Positions 45,936 through 55,383 of a stretch of DNA of 64,000 nucleotides are shown here, one piece after another. The stretch comes from Curtobacterium ammoniigenes NBRC 101786. GTDB taxonomy: Bacteria; Actinomycetota; Actinomycetes; Actinomycetales; Microbacteriaceae. A program made the translations under genes and the position numbers. The stretch spans positions 62,001 through 126,000 of the forward strand of contig NZ_BCSV01000002.1 in NCBI RefSeq assembly GCF_001571045.1, written 5' to 3'. The notes beneath the pieces are model-generated. The model did no database searches, was not told the origin of the DNA, and was given only the letters and a program-made list of their open reading frames with translations. Each line of letters opens with the position of its first letter. The stretch's first letter is position 1.

Positions 45936-46130
45936 GTGAAAAGCATTCGCTATGACGGCAGCGTGATCGTGACCGGAGATGCAATCGCCGACGCGGTGGC
46001 GCAGTATGCAGCAGCGTTGGGAGCGAATGGTCGGACGGGATTGGTGCGCGTTCCAACGTTCGACGAAGCAGGCCAGATCGACGAAGTGGAGCTTCTTCTC
46101 GGCCCGGCAAGCGAAATCGTCGTGCAGTGA
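45936..46130 (+). CDS. Small hypothetical protein with in-frame downstream extension
   Basis: 64 residues from GTG 45936 with GGAGGGAG six bases upstream. The sequence SIRYDGSVIVTGDAIADAVAQYAAALGANGRTGLVRVPTFDEAGQIDEVELLLGPASEIV looks like a conserved actinobacterial small protein. After the TGA at 46128-46130 the same frame stays open to 46301 and reads DDELEPEDPAFVARLAAAAQALGPARPV, which looks like its natural continuation. A nonsense mutation or selenocysteine-free readthrough may be present. I have no name for the family. Confidence 0.6.
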   Translation: MKSIRYDGSVIVTGDAIADAVAQYAAALGANGRTGLVRVPTFDEAGQIDEVELLLGPASEIVVQ

Positions 46131-46307
46131 GCGGAAGACGATGAGCTTGAGCCCGAAGACCCAGCCTTCGTTGCACGGCTCGCAGCGGCGGCTCAGGCGT
46201 TAGGTCCAGCCCGGCCGGTCACTCTGAACCGCCGCTGCGGTCCCGAAAACGCAGGAGCAGCCGATCGCGGGTATGGGCAATCCGACGGGCCGGTAGCTTG
46301 ACGAATC

Positions 46308-47243
46308 ATGAACCCGACGAACGTTCGGGGCCAAACGGCTGAGCCAAGATCAGGGGTTCAGCAGCCGGGCCCGCTCGTGCGGTGGGCCGGAGATGACGCG
46401 GTCGCGCTCGGCGGCATGCCCACTCCACCCGCCCAAGCCGGCGTCGTCCCGGCACGCGACGCCCACCTGATCATCTGGTTCTCGCGCGGCGAGCTCACGC
46501 TCACGCCCGCCATCGGTGACCCGGTGCACGTTGCGGAGAATCACCCGGTCATGCTCTCCGCGCACCTGACGTACCGGTATGAGACGACCGCTGAGCGGTT
46601 CACGTTGCTGCGGGTCCAAGACCGGTGTCTGCGCGAAGTCGCCGCCAGCGAAGGCGTCATCCTTCCGGCCCGCACGACGTTCGGCCAGCAGAACGAAGTG
46701 GTCGTCGCTCTCGCGCCGCTCCGAACGGCATTGAATGCGGTCGCCGCGGCGCTCGTCGACTCGAATACGCCGGAGGATGTGCGGGCAAGCATCAATCGGA
46801 CGATCGCGCGCATCGTGCTCACGACGTTTCCGATCCAAGCGGATCAGGCCGAGGCGTCCGACCCGGTGAGCGTCGCGATTCGCGTCATTGCTCAGCGGTT
46901 CCGTGAGCAGCTCACGATTACGGACCTCGCCCTCGCGACGAACCGGAGCGCCCGAACGCTGCAAGAGGCATTCCGGAAGCAGTACGGCGTCTCGCCGATG
47001 ACATTCCTCCGCAACTACCGACTCGATGCGGCGCGCACGATGCTGAGCTCTGGGCAGCCACTCGCGGTTCGGGACGTGGCGATCGCCCTCGGATTCCGAC
47101 ACCTCGGCCGGTTCGCCGGCGACTACGCCGCGCGCTTCCACCAGCTTCCAAGCGACACCCTGCGGCATGCGCGGAGCCGTAGCGCGACCGGCGCGAGCGG
47201 CGCGACCGGGGCCAGTCCGAGCCTCGGCATCCCCGCGTCCTGA
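46308..47243 (+). CDS. AraC-family transcriptional regulator
   Basis: 311 residues. C-terminal dual HTH (about 200-290): ITDLALATNRSARTLQEAFRKQYGVSPMTFLRNYRLDAARTML and VRDVAIALGFRHLGRFAGDYAARFHQLPSDTLR. The N-terminal half shows a weak cupin-like ligand domain (AHLIIWFSRGELTLTPAIGDPVHVAENHPVML). The C-terminus ends in a Ser/Ala/Gly tail with ATGASGATGAS repeats. No target gene is evident; its ligand is unknown. Confidence 0.9.
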   Translation: MNPTNVRGQTAEPRSGVQQPGPLVRWAGDDAVALGGMPTPPAQAGVVPARDAHLIIWFSRGELTLTPAIGDPVHVAENHPVMLSAHLTYRYETTAERFTLLRVQDRCLREVAASEGVILPARTTFGQQNEVVVALAPLRTALNAVAAALVDSNTPEDVRASINRTIARIVLTTFPIQADQAEASDPVSVAIRVIAQRFREQLTITDLALATNRSARTLQEAFRKQYGVSPMTFLRNYRLDAARTMLSSGQPLAVRDVAIALGFRHLGRFAGDYAARFHQLPSDTLRHARSRSATGASGATGASPSLGIPAS

Positions 47244-47471
47244 GGACATCTCCTGGGCGGTCGGCTCGCGCGAACTTCTTGTCCGGCTTCTTCTCGGTCG
47301 GACCGCGAGGTGGCCCGTGTCTCCGCCCGCCCTCCGTCGCCTTCCTTTACGCAGGACGCGAGCCCCGACCAGGAGTCCACACGCAGCCGAGCCATACCAG
47401 CGCACGCTGCGGCGAGTTCGTCGTCGGGCGAGCTCGGCCAACCCAGGTTGTGGCGGTAACGCCTCGGCTAT

Positions 47472-47496
47472 TGTCACTTATAACGGTTAAATGACA
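47472..47496. promoter_or_regulatory. Inverted repeat before the Fic gene
   Basis: An AT-rich palindrome TGTCA-n-TTA ... TAA-n-TGACA of 25 bases, 35 bases before the Fic start, in an otherwise GC-rich sequence. It could be an operator or contain the -10 region (TTATAAC). Confidence 0.5.
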
Positions 47497-47530
47497 TCAT
47501 CGTCGGAGCTATCGCACGGAAGGAGTCGCG

Positions 47531-48730
47531 ATGATGAACTGGCCAGCCCACGTCCAGCGCACCGTTCCCTGGACGAGCACGGGCCGCCGCGGCACCCGCG
47601 ATGACCGGATGCTCTCCAAGGTCACGGTCTCGACTCCACCGCGGATCGCAGAGCTCGGCGTGCCCGTCATCGTCGAGCGCGACCTCGCACGGGCCCGCGA
47701 TGAGGCCGCTGACCTCGAGCGCGTCGCTGACGGGGTGCTCAGCCCTCTCGCCGGCTTCCTCATCCGCATGGAGTCTGTCGCCTCGAGCCGCATCGAGCAC
47801 GTCGAGGCGACCCCGGTCGCGTTCGCGCGCGCCATCGGCGGCCTGAAGGAGAACGCCTCTGCGATATCTATGGTCGCGGCCAGCACTGCGATCACGAAGC
47901 TCATCGCTGCGTCCGGCTCGACGATCACACTCGATGCGATCCTCGCAGCACATCGGGCGCTCATGGAAGCCGACCCGGACGTGTCCGAGCGGCCCTACGC
48001 CGGCCGCGTCCGCGACGTGCAGAACTGGATCGGCGGATCGCAGTACTCGCCACGCGGGGCACTCTACGTCCCGCCGCCGCCGGACGAGGTACCGGCGCTC
48101 CTCGAGGACCTCATCGCGTTCGCGAACCGCGACGACGTCGAGCCGGTCACGCAGGCCGCCATCGCGCACGCCCAGTTCGAGAGCCTCCACCCCTTCACCG
48201 ACGGCAACGGCCGCATCGGCCGGGCGCTCATCGGTGCGATCCTGCGACGCCGAGGTGTCACGCCGCACACGGTGCTCCCCGTCGCCAGCGCCCTCGCCGC
48301 TGACACGGCGCACTACTTCGCTCTGCTCACGGCCTACCGGAGTGGTGACGCGGAGCCGATCGTCGCCGACCTCGCACTCTGCGTCGAGACGGCTGCGCGG
48401 GAGGCCCGCGGCACAGCACGTGTCTTCGCGCAATACGAAACGGCGTGGCGCACGCAGGCCTCCCCCCGCGCTGGCAGCGCTGCAGATCGGATTCTGCCGG
48501 TCCTGCTGTCCCTGCCGGTCTTTACCGTCGAGCAACTCGCCCGCGAGTTCGACGACATCCCCGAGCGGAGCGTCTACCGCGGCGTGCAAACGCTCGAGGA
48601 GGCCGGCGTCGTCCAAGCCGTCACCGAGCGGGTCCGCGGCCGCGCCTACGCCGCGATGGACGTGCTCGACGAGTTCGAGGACCTCGACACCCGCATTCGC
48701 GAGCGGATCACGAGGCTCCGGGCGGCGTGA
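47531..48730 (+). CDS. Fic-domain protein (AMPylator/filamentation family)
   Basis: 399 residues. Catalytic motif HPFTDGNGRIGR at 220-231 with His220; an N-terminal class II inhibitory motif SSRIEH around residues 85-90 (Glu89). The C-terminus (about 320-399) is a winged helix (VFTVEQLAREFDDIPERSVYRGVQTLEEAGVV). It should transfer AMP from ATP to a target protein. No antitoxin gene lies beside it and auto-inhibition is built in. The ATG has AAGGAG upstream; it is monocistronic, and a good terminator follows. Confidence 0.93.
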   Translation: MMNWPAHVQRTVPWTSTGRRGTRDDRMLSKVTVSTPPRIAELGVPVIVERDLARARDEAADLERVADGVLSPLAGFLIRMESVASSRIEHVEATPVAFARAIGGLKENASAISMVAASTAITKLIAASGSTITLDAILAAHRALMEADPDVSERPYAGRVRDVQNWIGGSQYSPRGALYVPPPPDEVPALLEDLIAFANRDDVEPVTQAAIAHAQFESLHPFTDGNGRIGRALIGAILRRRGVTPHTVLPVASALAADTAHYFALLTAYRSGDAEPIVADLALCVETAAREARGTARVFAQYETAWRTQASPRAGSAADRILPVLLSLPVFTVEQLAREFDDIPERSVYRGVQTLEEAGVVQAVTERVRGRAYAAMDVLDEFEDLDTRIRERITRLRAA

Positions 48731-48832
48731 CGAGCATCACGTGCTTGGCTGACATCGGTTCCTCACGGTGCGCGCGGACATAGGACGGGCCGTCGCGAGC
48801 GAGATATGCACCAGAGACATTTCTGGAAAGAA

Positions 48833-48860
48833 GAAAACCCCCGCGTGGACGGGGGTTTTC
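48833..48860. terminator. Bidirectional-type intrinsic terminator
   Basis: A perfect 10-bp stem GAAAACCCCC / GGGGGTTTTC around an 8-base loop, 102 bases after the Fic stop, with A-rich and T-rich flanks so it can work on either strand. Confidence 0.9.
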
Positions 48861-49497
48861 TGTGGCGGGTCAGTTGCGAATCTCAACAGCCCCGGAATCT
48901 CGCGGGACAAGCGCGAAGCTCGATCACTGATATACCAGCCTTTCCCCCGTCTGCTCCCGAATAATCCCCCACCCCCCAGTTTTCCCTGGTCAGGCGGGGT
49001 GCGATGCCCACAAGGACGGAGCAGGACGGTGGTCGCCTGCGCTGCGCTCAGTCTCGCCGGCGAAGCAACCCGAGCGGGCCGAGCAGCAGCCTTCACGGGA
49101 CGAAAAGGTGCGACGTCGACTGCCAGCAAGCAGCAGATGTGTCGCTAACCCCCGGACACCCAGGCCGGCGCTCATCGCTTGGTAGCAACGGCCTCCGGTC
49201 TCGGCCGACGGAAGCATCCTTTGAGCAGCGGTCCGCCAGTTCGAACCTGGCGACGCCCTCGCCGTACACGTCGCTTACGTCTACCGTTGCGCTCTTACCC
49301 GGTCGGCGACCGAAGCGCCGTCCGCGATGAGGGAGACGGCGCCGCGACTCTTCCGCAGCCTCGACTCACCGCGACCGAACCTGGAACCTGGAACCTGGAA
49401 CCTGGAACCAGACGGCGGGCCACGCGCGCTTCGAACGACGCTGAGTAATCCCGCGCGGTGAGTCGCCGCGCCTTCTCGCCGTCGTCGTTCTCGCTCG
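48861..49497. other. Gene-free region
   Basis: About 640 bases with no protein-like frame, no tRNA passing a cloverleaf check, and no family match. It holds a 7-bp repeat AACCTGG x4 (49378-49405) and short pseudo-palindromes (e.g. 49235-49251). It may be decayed sequence. Confidence 0.6.
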
Positions 49498-50847
49498 TCA
49501 GCGGTGCTTCCCGGCGCCCGGGAGCCATTGTCCCTGCGGGTCCGCGGGCACGCTGCCGTGTTCAGCGATGAGGTCACCGCGAAGGTAGGTCTGCTCGACC
49601 CGCCCGGTTACGCTCCGGCCGTTGAACGGGGTCCAGCCAGCGCGGGAAATCACGTCTTCGTTGCGGAGGACACGCCGTGCTGCGGGGTCGACAACGATGA
49701 TGTCGGCGTCGGCGCCGACACGGAGTCTGCCTTTGCGGGGGGCGAGTCCGTAAATCCGCGCTGGCGTCTCGCTATACACGCGGGTGATGTCCTCGTAGGA
49801 GAGCTCATCGCGGGCGGCTGCGTCCAGAAGGATCGACATGGTTGTGTCAAGGCCGGGGAGCCCAAAGTGTACTTCCCAGATGTCGCCGGCGGCCTTCTGT
49901 TCGAGCGTGGACGGTGCGTGGTCGGTGGAGATGTGGGTGAGGACCCCGGTGCGCAGGAGCCGCCACATTTCGGCCTCGTCCGCATCGTTCCGGGCGCGCG
50001 CGGGTGGTGTGAATTTGCGGAGTGCGCCGTGTTCGAGGGCTTCCCACTCTCGTGTGAGGAAGTACTGGGGGCAGCCTTCCGCGTTGATGCGCGCGCCGCG
50101 TTGGCGCTCAGCGTGCAGGTATGAGGCGACCTCTGGATGGCTGACATGAGCGACTGATGCGTGCGCGCCGGTTCGTCGCACGAGCATCGCAGCGACGGCC
50201 GCTGCGACGACTTCGGCGTCGCGGTTGCGCCAGTCTTGGAGGACGCCGCCGTCATCGCGTCCCTGCTCTCGGAGAATGCTCTCCGCTGCCGCGGTGAGGG
50301 ATTCGTCCTCACAGTGCATCAGACTCACTGCGCCGACCTCGGCTGAGGCGGAGAGGTGTGCTTTCAATGCGGCGGCGTCGTGCCCCGGGATCCCGTGGGT
50401 GGTGCAGGTGAACACCTTGAAGAACGCCGCTCCCGCCGCCCAGAGGTCAGCGACCGCGTCGGTTGCACCGGGCCACGCGTGCGCGGCCAGGCCGAAGTCG
50501 ACGTGCGAGCGGCCGCGCAGGTAATCGACCTTCTGGGTGAGGTCGGCAGCCGTCCGGAGGGGGCGGCCGTGCGCGTGTTCGATGATCGTGGTGACCCCAG
50601 CGGCTGCTGCCGCGCTGGTTCCCGTCGGGAAGTCCTCCCGCTCGGGGGAGCCAGGGTCCATGAGATGCACGTGCGTGTCCACCCCGCCCGGCATCAGGAA
50701 CATCCCGTCGGCATCGACGACGCGGTGCGCGTCGGAAACCCTGCCGATGGCCGTGATACGGCCCCCGCGAACACCGATATCGGCGCGACGACGTCCTTCG
50801 GGCGTGATGATGGTGCCGCCGCGGAGGGCGAGGTCGAAGTCAGCCAT
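49498..50847 (-). CDS. Cyclic amidohydrolase (allantoinase/dihydropyrimidinase-like)
   Basis: 449 residues, a metal-dependent amidohydrolase of the DHOase/hydantoinase group. It has the N-terminal metal motif GGVDTHVHLMDPGSPEREDFPTGTSAAAAAGVTT, a lysine that could be carboxylated in AAFFKVFTCT, later histidines (LMHCEDES, SVAHVSHPE) and the Asp motif HISTDHAP. The GTxxEDF-type sequence resembles allantoinases. It would open a ring amide in the pathway of the operon. Last gene of the minus-strand catabolic operon, 51 bases after the dehydrogenase. Substrate unknown. Confidence 0.85.
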   Translation of the reverse strand: MADFDLALRGGTIITPEGRRRADIGVRGGRITAIGRVSDAHRVVDADGMFLMPGGVDTHVHLMDPGSPEREDFPTGTSAAAAAGVTTIIEHAHGRPLRTAADLTQKVDYLRGRSHVDFGLAAHAWPGATDAVADLWAAGAAFFKVFTCTTHGIPGHDAAALKAHLSASAEVGAVSLMHCEDESLTAAAESILREQGRDDGGVLQDWRNRDAEVVAAAVAAMLVRRTGAHASVAHVSHPEVASYLHAERQRGARINAEGCPQYFLTREWEALEHGALRKFTPPARARNDADEAEMWRLLRTGVLTHISTDHAPSTLEQKAAGDIWEVHFGLPGLDTTMSILLDAAARDELSYEDITRVYSETPARIYGLAPRKGRLRVGADADIIVVDPAARRVLRNEDVISRAGWTPFNGRSVTGRVEQTYLRGDLIAEHGSVPADPQGQWLPGAGKHR

Positions 50848-50898
50848 GAGTTCTCTACCTTGCTCGGTTGATGCTGGTGGGGCCGTTGCGTTGTGGCC

Positions 50899-52398
50899 TC
50901 AGGAATAGCGGATGAGGTCCGTGGTCCCGAACCAATCCGGCGCTTTCTCGCTGGTCGCGATAAGAACGCTCTTCGCTTGGGTGTAGGCATGGAAGGCTTC
51001 GATGGCGTTCTCCGACCCGATGCCGCTGTCCTTCATGCCGCCCCATGGGGACGCGGGGTCGATTCGATGATGATCGTTGACCCAGAGGATGCCGATATCC
51101 AGCGCCTCGGTAACACGGAGTGCACGACTAATGTCACGGGTCCAGACGGAGCCAGCGAGGCCGAAGTCGGCGTCGTTCGCTTGCCGGATCGCATCTGCTT
51201 CATCAGTAAACGGAACCAGAACGGCGACGGGTCCGAAGACCTCGTCCCGCCAGATGGCGTGCTCCGGTCGGACGCCGGTCAGGATGGTCGGTTCATAGAA
51301 GTGCCCGGCTGCGTATGCCTGCCCGGAGGGTCTGCGGCCCCCTGCGGCGATCGTGGCGCCTTCCCGTTCGGCATGTTCGACGGCGTCGGCGACTTTCGCG
51401 AGTTGCGCTGCGCTGACGAGGGGTCCGATTTGGGTGGCTTCGTCAGCCGGGTCGCCGAGCTGTAACGCGGCGGTGCGTTTCGTGAACGCAGCGGCGAATG
51501 CGTCGTACATGGACTCTTGCACCAGGACCCGTGCGCCTTGCACGCAGGTTTGGCCGGTCGCGATGAAGGAGGCAAAGAGCGCTCCGGACACGGCACGGTC
51601 GAGATCGACATCGTCGAAGATGATCACGGGTGCTTTGCCGCCGAGTTCGGCTGTTACGGGGATGAGATGCCGTCCCGCGTTCGCGGCGATGACGCGCCCA
51701 GTTTCGGTCCCGCCGGTGACGTCGAGCTTGTTCAGCCCCGGATGTTCCGACAGGGCGCGGCCGGTGGTTGCGCCGAGGCCGGTGACGACGTTGACGACAC
51801 CGGCGGGCACGCCTGCGTCTTCGAGCAGCGCTGCAAGGCGTAGCGGGACCATTGGGCCGAGTTCGCTGGGCTTGATGACGAGGCTGTTTCCGGCAGCAAG
51901 CGCGGCGGCGACTTTCTTCATCGTGATCAGCAGCGGATGATTCCACGGCGTGATCAGCCCAGCGACACCGAGGGGGACTCGCCGAACGACGTTGAGGTGC
52001 TCTCGTCCGATGTCCGGCACGACGCCGCGTTCGGTCTGGGCGACCGCGGCGAAGAACTCCAACCATTCCGGAAGGCGCCGCAGTTGTGCACGCATCTCCC
52101 GAATCGGCCGACCAATCTGCTCCGTCTCCAGCCGCGCGTACTCGTCGACGCGCTCGCTCAGCAGGCGCGCCGCAGCATTCAGCACCCGTGCGCGATCACG
52201 GGGCGCCTGGCCCCGCCACCGCTGGTCGTCGAACGCGCGGCGACCCGCAGCGACCGCACGGTCAACGTCAGCGGCGGTGGCGTGGGCCATGGTCCCGAGG
52301 CGGGCGCCGGTTGCGGGTGAGGTGAGATCGATGGTCGCGCCGTCGGATGCGGACTCGTCGTGTCCGTCGATGTGAAGAAGGAGTTGTACGTCAGTCAT
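50899..52398 (-). CDS. NAD(P)-dependent aldehyde dehydrogenase
   Basis: 499 residues of the ALDH superfamily. Catalytic Cys in GQTCVQGARVLV, catalytic Glu in TAELGGKAP, NAD-binding IKPSELGPM and TGGTETGRVIAANA. The ATG at 52398 starts one base after the upstream amidohydrolase stop, so the two are coupled. It should oxidise an aldehyde intermediate; substrate unknown. Confidence 0.92.
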   Translation of the reverse strand: MTDVQLLLHIDGHDESASDGATIDLTSPATGARLGTMAHATAADVDRAVAAGRRAFDDQRWRGQAPRDRARVLNAAARLLSERVDEYARLETEQIGRPIREMRAQLRRLPEWLEFFAAVAQTERGVVPDIGREHLNVVRRVPLGVAGLITPWNHPLLITMKKVAAALAAGNSLVIKPSELGPMVPLRLAALLEDAGVPAGVVNVVTGLGATTGRALSEHPGLNKLDVTGGTETGRVIAANAGRHLIPVTAELGGKAPVIIFDDVDLDRAVSGALFASFIATGQTCVQGARVLVQESMYDAFAAAFTKRTAALQLGDPADEATQIGPLVSAAQLAKVADAVEHAEREGATIAAGGRRPSGQAYAAGHFYEPTILTGVRPEHAIWRDEVFGPVAVLVPFTDEADAIRQANDADFGLAGSVWTRDISRALRVTEALDIGILWVNDHHRIDPASPWGGMKDSGIGSENAIEAFHAYTQAKSVLIATSEKAPDWFGTTDLIRYS

Positions 52399-52399
52399 G

Positions 52400-53449
52400 T
52401 CATCGTTTCTGAGCGAGGTGCCCGATCGTGCCGAAGAGGCGCTGCGCGTTGCCGTGCGCAATGGCCGCGCGTTGTTCGGGGGTGGAGTGGTACGCCGACA
52501 GTTGGCTCTCGAAGGAACCGCCGCCCATGTCGAATGGGACGTCACTGCCGAACAGGACGCGGTCCCAGCCGACGCGTTCGATCAGCCAACGGGTGGCCTC
52601 GGGGTCGTGAGTGAGAGTGTCGTAGGAGAACCGCGACGCGTAGAAGCTTGGAGGATTCAAGGGCCGCGCTGCTTCCGGACGCACACGGTGTCCGTGGTCA
52701 AGGCGTCCGAGCTGATATGGGAGATGGCCGCCGCCGTGCACGAGCAGCAGGTTCAGGGTCGGCAACTCGTCGAGGGCGCCGGAGAGGATCAGGCGTGATG
52801 CCGCGAGTGCGGTCTGCCACGGGTTGCCCTGCAGGTTCGTGAGATAAAAGTCATCCAGCAGTCCGGGCTCCGCACCGACGTAATACGGGTGGATCTCCAA
52901 GGGAACGGCAAGTTCGGCGGCGGCCTGAAGGACAGGACGAAGCTCGGATCCATCCAGAGGAAGACCTTCGACGTGGGGTCCGATCTCCGCGCCGCGCAGC
53001 CCGAGCTGGGTGACCGCTCGCCGGAGTTCCGCGACGGCGGCGTCGGGATCTTGCATCGGCAACGTTGCGAGTCCGGCGAGTCGGTCGGGTGCCTGCGCGA
53101 CCGTCGCGGCGATCGCGTTGTTCACTTCCGTCGCAGCACCGATCGCTTCGGCGCGATCCGCCCAATACAGAAACAGCGGTGGGGCGACCGAGATCACGGC
53201 GGATGCTGTACCTGCCGCGTCCATTGCTGCGAGACGCGCCTGGACGTCGTGGAACTGTGGCAAGAGCGGATACCGGTACCCCTGACGATGCACCACCCAG
53301 GGGGTCCCGTGCTCCGTTTCGATGCGAATGCCGTCGGGACCATCCCCGGCGCGTGCCGCGTCGACGATCAGTTGCGGAAACACATGGGTATGCACGTCAA
53401 CGGCGCGATCGGTCGCGGCTGTCGTGGCCGATTCCGCGATCGGAGTCAT
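52400..53449 (-). CDS. ACMSD-like amidohydrolase/decarboxylase
   Basis: 349 residues in the amidohydrolase_2 family. It has VDVHTHVFPQ at the N-terminus (HxH metal site), LEIHPYYVG, LLVHGGGHLPYQLGR and VLFGSDVPFDMGG with the catalytic Asp. Family members (ACMSD, gamma-resorcylate and related decarboxylases) remove CO2 from a ring or open-chain acid using zinc. The ATG at 53449 overlaps the upstream isochorismatase stop (ATGA). Confidence 0.88.
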   Translation of the reverse strand: MTPIAESATTAATDRAVDVHTHVFPQLIVDAARAGDGPDGIRIETEHGTPWVVHRQGYRYPLLPQFHDVQARLAAMDAAGTASAVISVAPPLFLYWADRAEAIGAATEVNNAIAATVAQAPDRLAGLATLPMQDPDAAVAELRRAVTQLGLRGAEIGPHVEGLPLDGSELRPVLQAAAELAVPLEIHPYYVGAEPGLLDDFYLTNLQGNPWQTALAASRLILSGALDELPTLNLLLVHGGGHLPYQLGRLDHGHRVRPEAARPLNPPSFYASRFSYDTLTHDPEATRWLIERVGWDRVLFGSDVPFDMGGGSFESQLSAYHSTPEQRAAIAHGNAQRLFGTIGHLAQKR

Positions 53450-54093
53450 GAAATGATCGCCCGGTGCGATCGGAGCTCTTCCAGCGTCTCCTCGGCGGTG
53501 GCTGTCCATCCGAAGGCTTGGCGGATGATTCCGAGAGCGGTGTCATGCATGCTTCGGTCCATCGTGTCGACGCAGTCCTCAAGCACGACGGCTGCGTAGT
53601 CGCGAGCGTTCGCGGCGACGGTGGTGGCTAGGACACAACTGTTGGTGTTCACACCCATGATCAGAAGCGTCTCGATGTTCCGTGTCTCGAGCAGGAACTG
53701 CAGTTCCGTTGCCTGGAACGAGTCGTACCGTTTCTTCGTGGAGATGGTGATGTCCTCGGGCGCGAGCAGTTCCGACATCAACTCCAGACCCGGACTTCCG
53801 GGCAACTGGTGACGAAGCACGTTCCCCCGCGTCGCGCTGGTGCCCGCCACGGTCGACCACCAGGGGTTCGCACTGATCTCCCCGACGTCGAAGTAGGAGG
53901 TGACCACGTGGATGACGGGAATGCCGAGGGCGCGGAATCGGTCAAGAGCGCGAGCCGCGGTGACGGTGAGTTCAGCGGCGGCGTCAGTGGGAAGCGGCAT
54001 CGTAGCTACGCTCGGGTCGAGGTGGCCGCGATGCAGGTCGATCGTCACGACCGCGGTCGTCGTCGGATTCATGGATGGCAGAGCGCCGGTCAT
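53446..54093 (-). CDS. Isochorismatase-like cysteine hydrolase
   Basis: 215 residues. The catalytic triad is visible: Asp in VVTIDLHRGHLDP, Lys in ISTKKRYDSFQ, Cys in GVNTNSCVLATTV. Relatives hydrolyse amides such as maleamate, ureidoacrylate or biuret. The start overlaps the previous stop (ATGA). Substrate unknown; likely an open-chain amide made by upstream steps. Confidence 0.88.
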   Translation of the reverse strand: MTGALPSMNPTTTAVVTIDLHRGHLDPSVATMPLPTDAAAELTVTAARALDRFRALGIPVIHVVTSYFDVGEISANPWWSTVAGTSATRGNVLRHQLPGSPGLELMSELLAPEDITISTKKRYDSFQATELQFLLETRNIETLLIMGVNTNSCVLATTVAANARDYAAVVLEDCVDTMDRSMHDTALGIIRQAFGWTATAEETLEELRSHRAIIS

Positions 54094-55358
54094 ACTGATG
54101 CCTCCAGTTGCGTGTGCTTCGGGTGAGGGCGCGATTCCACCTCGCCATCGGAACGGACAAAGGAAAACGCGTCGGACGCCGGGACGTCGTGGACACGGTC
54201 GAGGAGCCAGTCCGCGGCGTACGTGAACCAGTTCGGGCCGTTCGCGACTGACGCTGTAGGAAGCGACAGCGCATGCCGGCCCTGCGCATACACAAGCAGC
54301 TCGACCGGCGCGTCAGCGCGGGCCGCCAGGTCGTAGGTGTGCTCGATGTCGGACAGCTCGTCGGCATCTCCTGCCACAACGAGCCACGGCACCTGCATGG
54401 CACTGACCGCGTCGCGGAGGTCCAGCTGCTGCACCATAGTGTCGAACGCCGTTTCGTCACGCTCCAGCCCTGACATCCACATGTATCGCGCCTTGAACGA
54501 CGGCGACGCCATTTCGAAGATCCCGTATCCGCCCGGCTCGTGGCATACCAGCCCCACCGCGGCGCCCTTCATCGTCGGCTGCGAGGCCGCGATCTGCGTC
54601 ATCCAGTAGGAGCCGAAAGACAACCCATACCCGACGATGTTGCCCTCATCGACATCGTCGCGGCTCCGACACCACGCCATGATCTCCTCGCCCGCGTCCA
54701 CCCATGCGTTCGGGGTGAAGTGGACGCCACGGATCGGCGCTTCCGCTTGACCGGGTCCGTCGAATGCGAGGATCGCGAACCCGCGCTCGAGCAGCTTGTC
54801 GCCGTACATGCTGACGTTCAGTTCTTTCGCCTGGTCCATCCCTCCGACAGACAAGACGATGGGGAGCGGTTCGCTGCCGCAACCCGCGGGTCGGTGATAC
54901 CAGGCGGGGATGAACCCGGCACCGAAGGGGATCTCCACACGTTCGACGTGATGGTCCGCGAGGCGCCCATACGCGGCGTAGCAGGCGTTCTTCGCGTCGT
55001 CGATAGCGATCAGCTCCGGAGTCGTCTCCCAGATCGACCATTCCGCGGTCGAATACAGGACAGCCGCGTGGAACCAGTGTTCGCGGGCCGTGACCGCGCG
55101 CCCGGCTGCCTCGGCAGCCTCCGCGAGCCGCTGACGGCGTTCAGCTCGGCCGAGGAATACCGGTACGAGGTCAGCGAACTTCGTGATGGCGGGGAGCGCC
55201 GCGGCGAAGTCCGCGTTCCCGTCCACGCCCATCGGGCGGATCGTGTAGGCGATGCGCGGCTGATCCCACTCGAGGCCGTCGGTCCGAAGCACTGAATCGA
55301 TCATCCACCGCTGCTCATGCCACCGACGGGGTCCAGACGGCGTCGTGTTCTTAATCAT
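54090..55358 (-). CDS. Alpha/beta hydrolase (2,6-dihydroxypseudooxynicotine-hydrolase-like)
   Basis: 422 residues: a helical N-terminal domain (about 1-150) and an alpha/beta hydrolase core with GFAILAFDGPGQAEAP, the nucleophile elbow GYGLSFGSYW, an acid in VVAGDADELSD, and His in AQGRHALSLPTA. This two-domain shape and the sequence resemble DHPON-type C-C bond hydrolases of nicotine degradation and FrsA-like esterases. It is the first enzyme gene after the MFS transporter, 25 bases away. Confidence 0.8.
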   Translation of the reverse strand: MIKNTTPSGPRRWHEQRWMIDSVLRTDGLEWDQPRIAYTIRPMGVDGNADFAAALPAITKFADLVPVFLGRAERRQRLAEAAEAAGRAVTAREHWFHAAVLYSTAEWSIWETTPELIAIDDAKNACYAAYGRLADHHVERVEIPFGAGFIPAWYHRPAGCGSEPLPIVLSVGGMDQAKELNVSMYGDKLLERGFAILAFDGPGQAEAPIRGVHFTPNAWVDAGEEIMAWCRSRDDVDEGNIVGYGLSFGSYWMTQIAASQPTMKGAAVGLVCHEPGGYGIFEMASPSFKARYMWMSGLERDETAFDTMVQQLDLRDAVSAMQVPWLVVAGDADELSDIEHTYDLAARADAPVELLVYAQGRHALSLPTASVANGPNWFTYAADWLLDRVHDVPASDAFSFVRSDGEVESRPHPKHTQLEASV

Positions 55359-55383
55359 GCAAGTTCCTTACCGCTAGTGACGC

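Noticed and set aside
49235..49251. tRNA-like T-arm GCCAG-TTCGAAC-CTGGC
   Set aside because: No matching acceptor, anticodon or D arms could be placed on either strand; it is just a palindrome.
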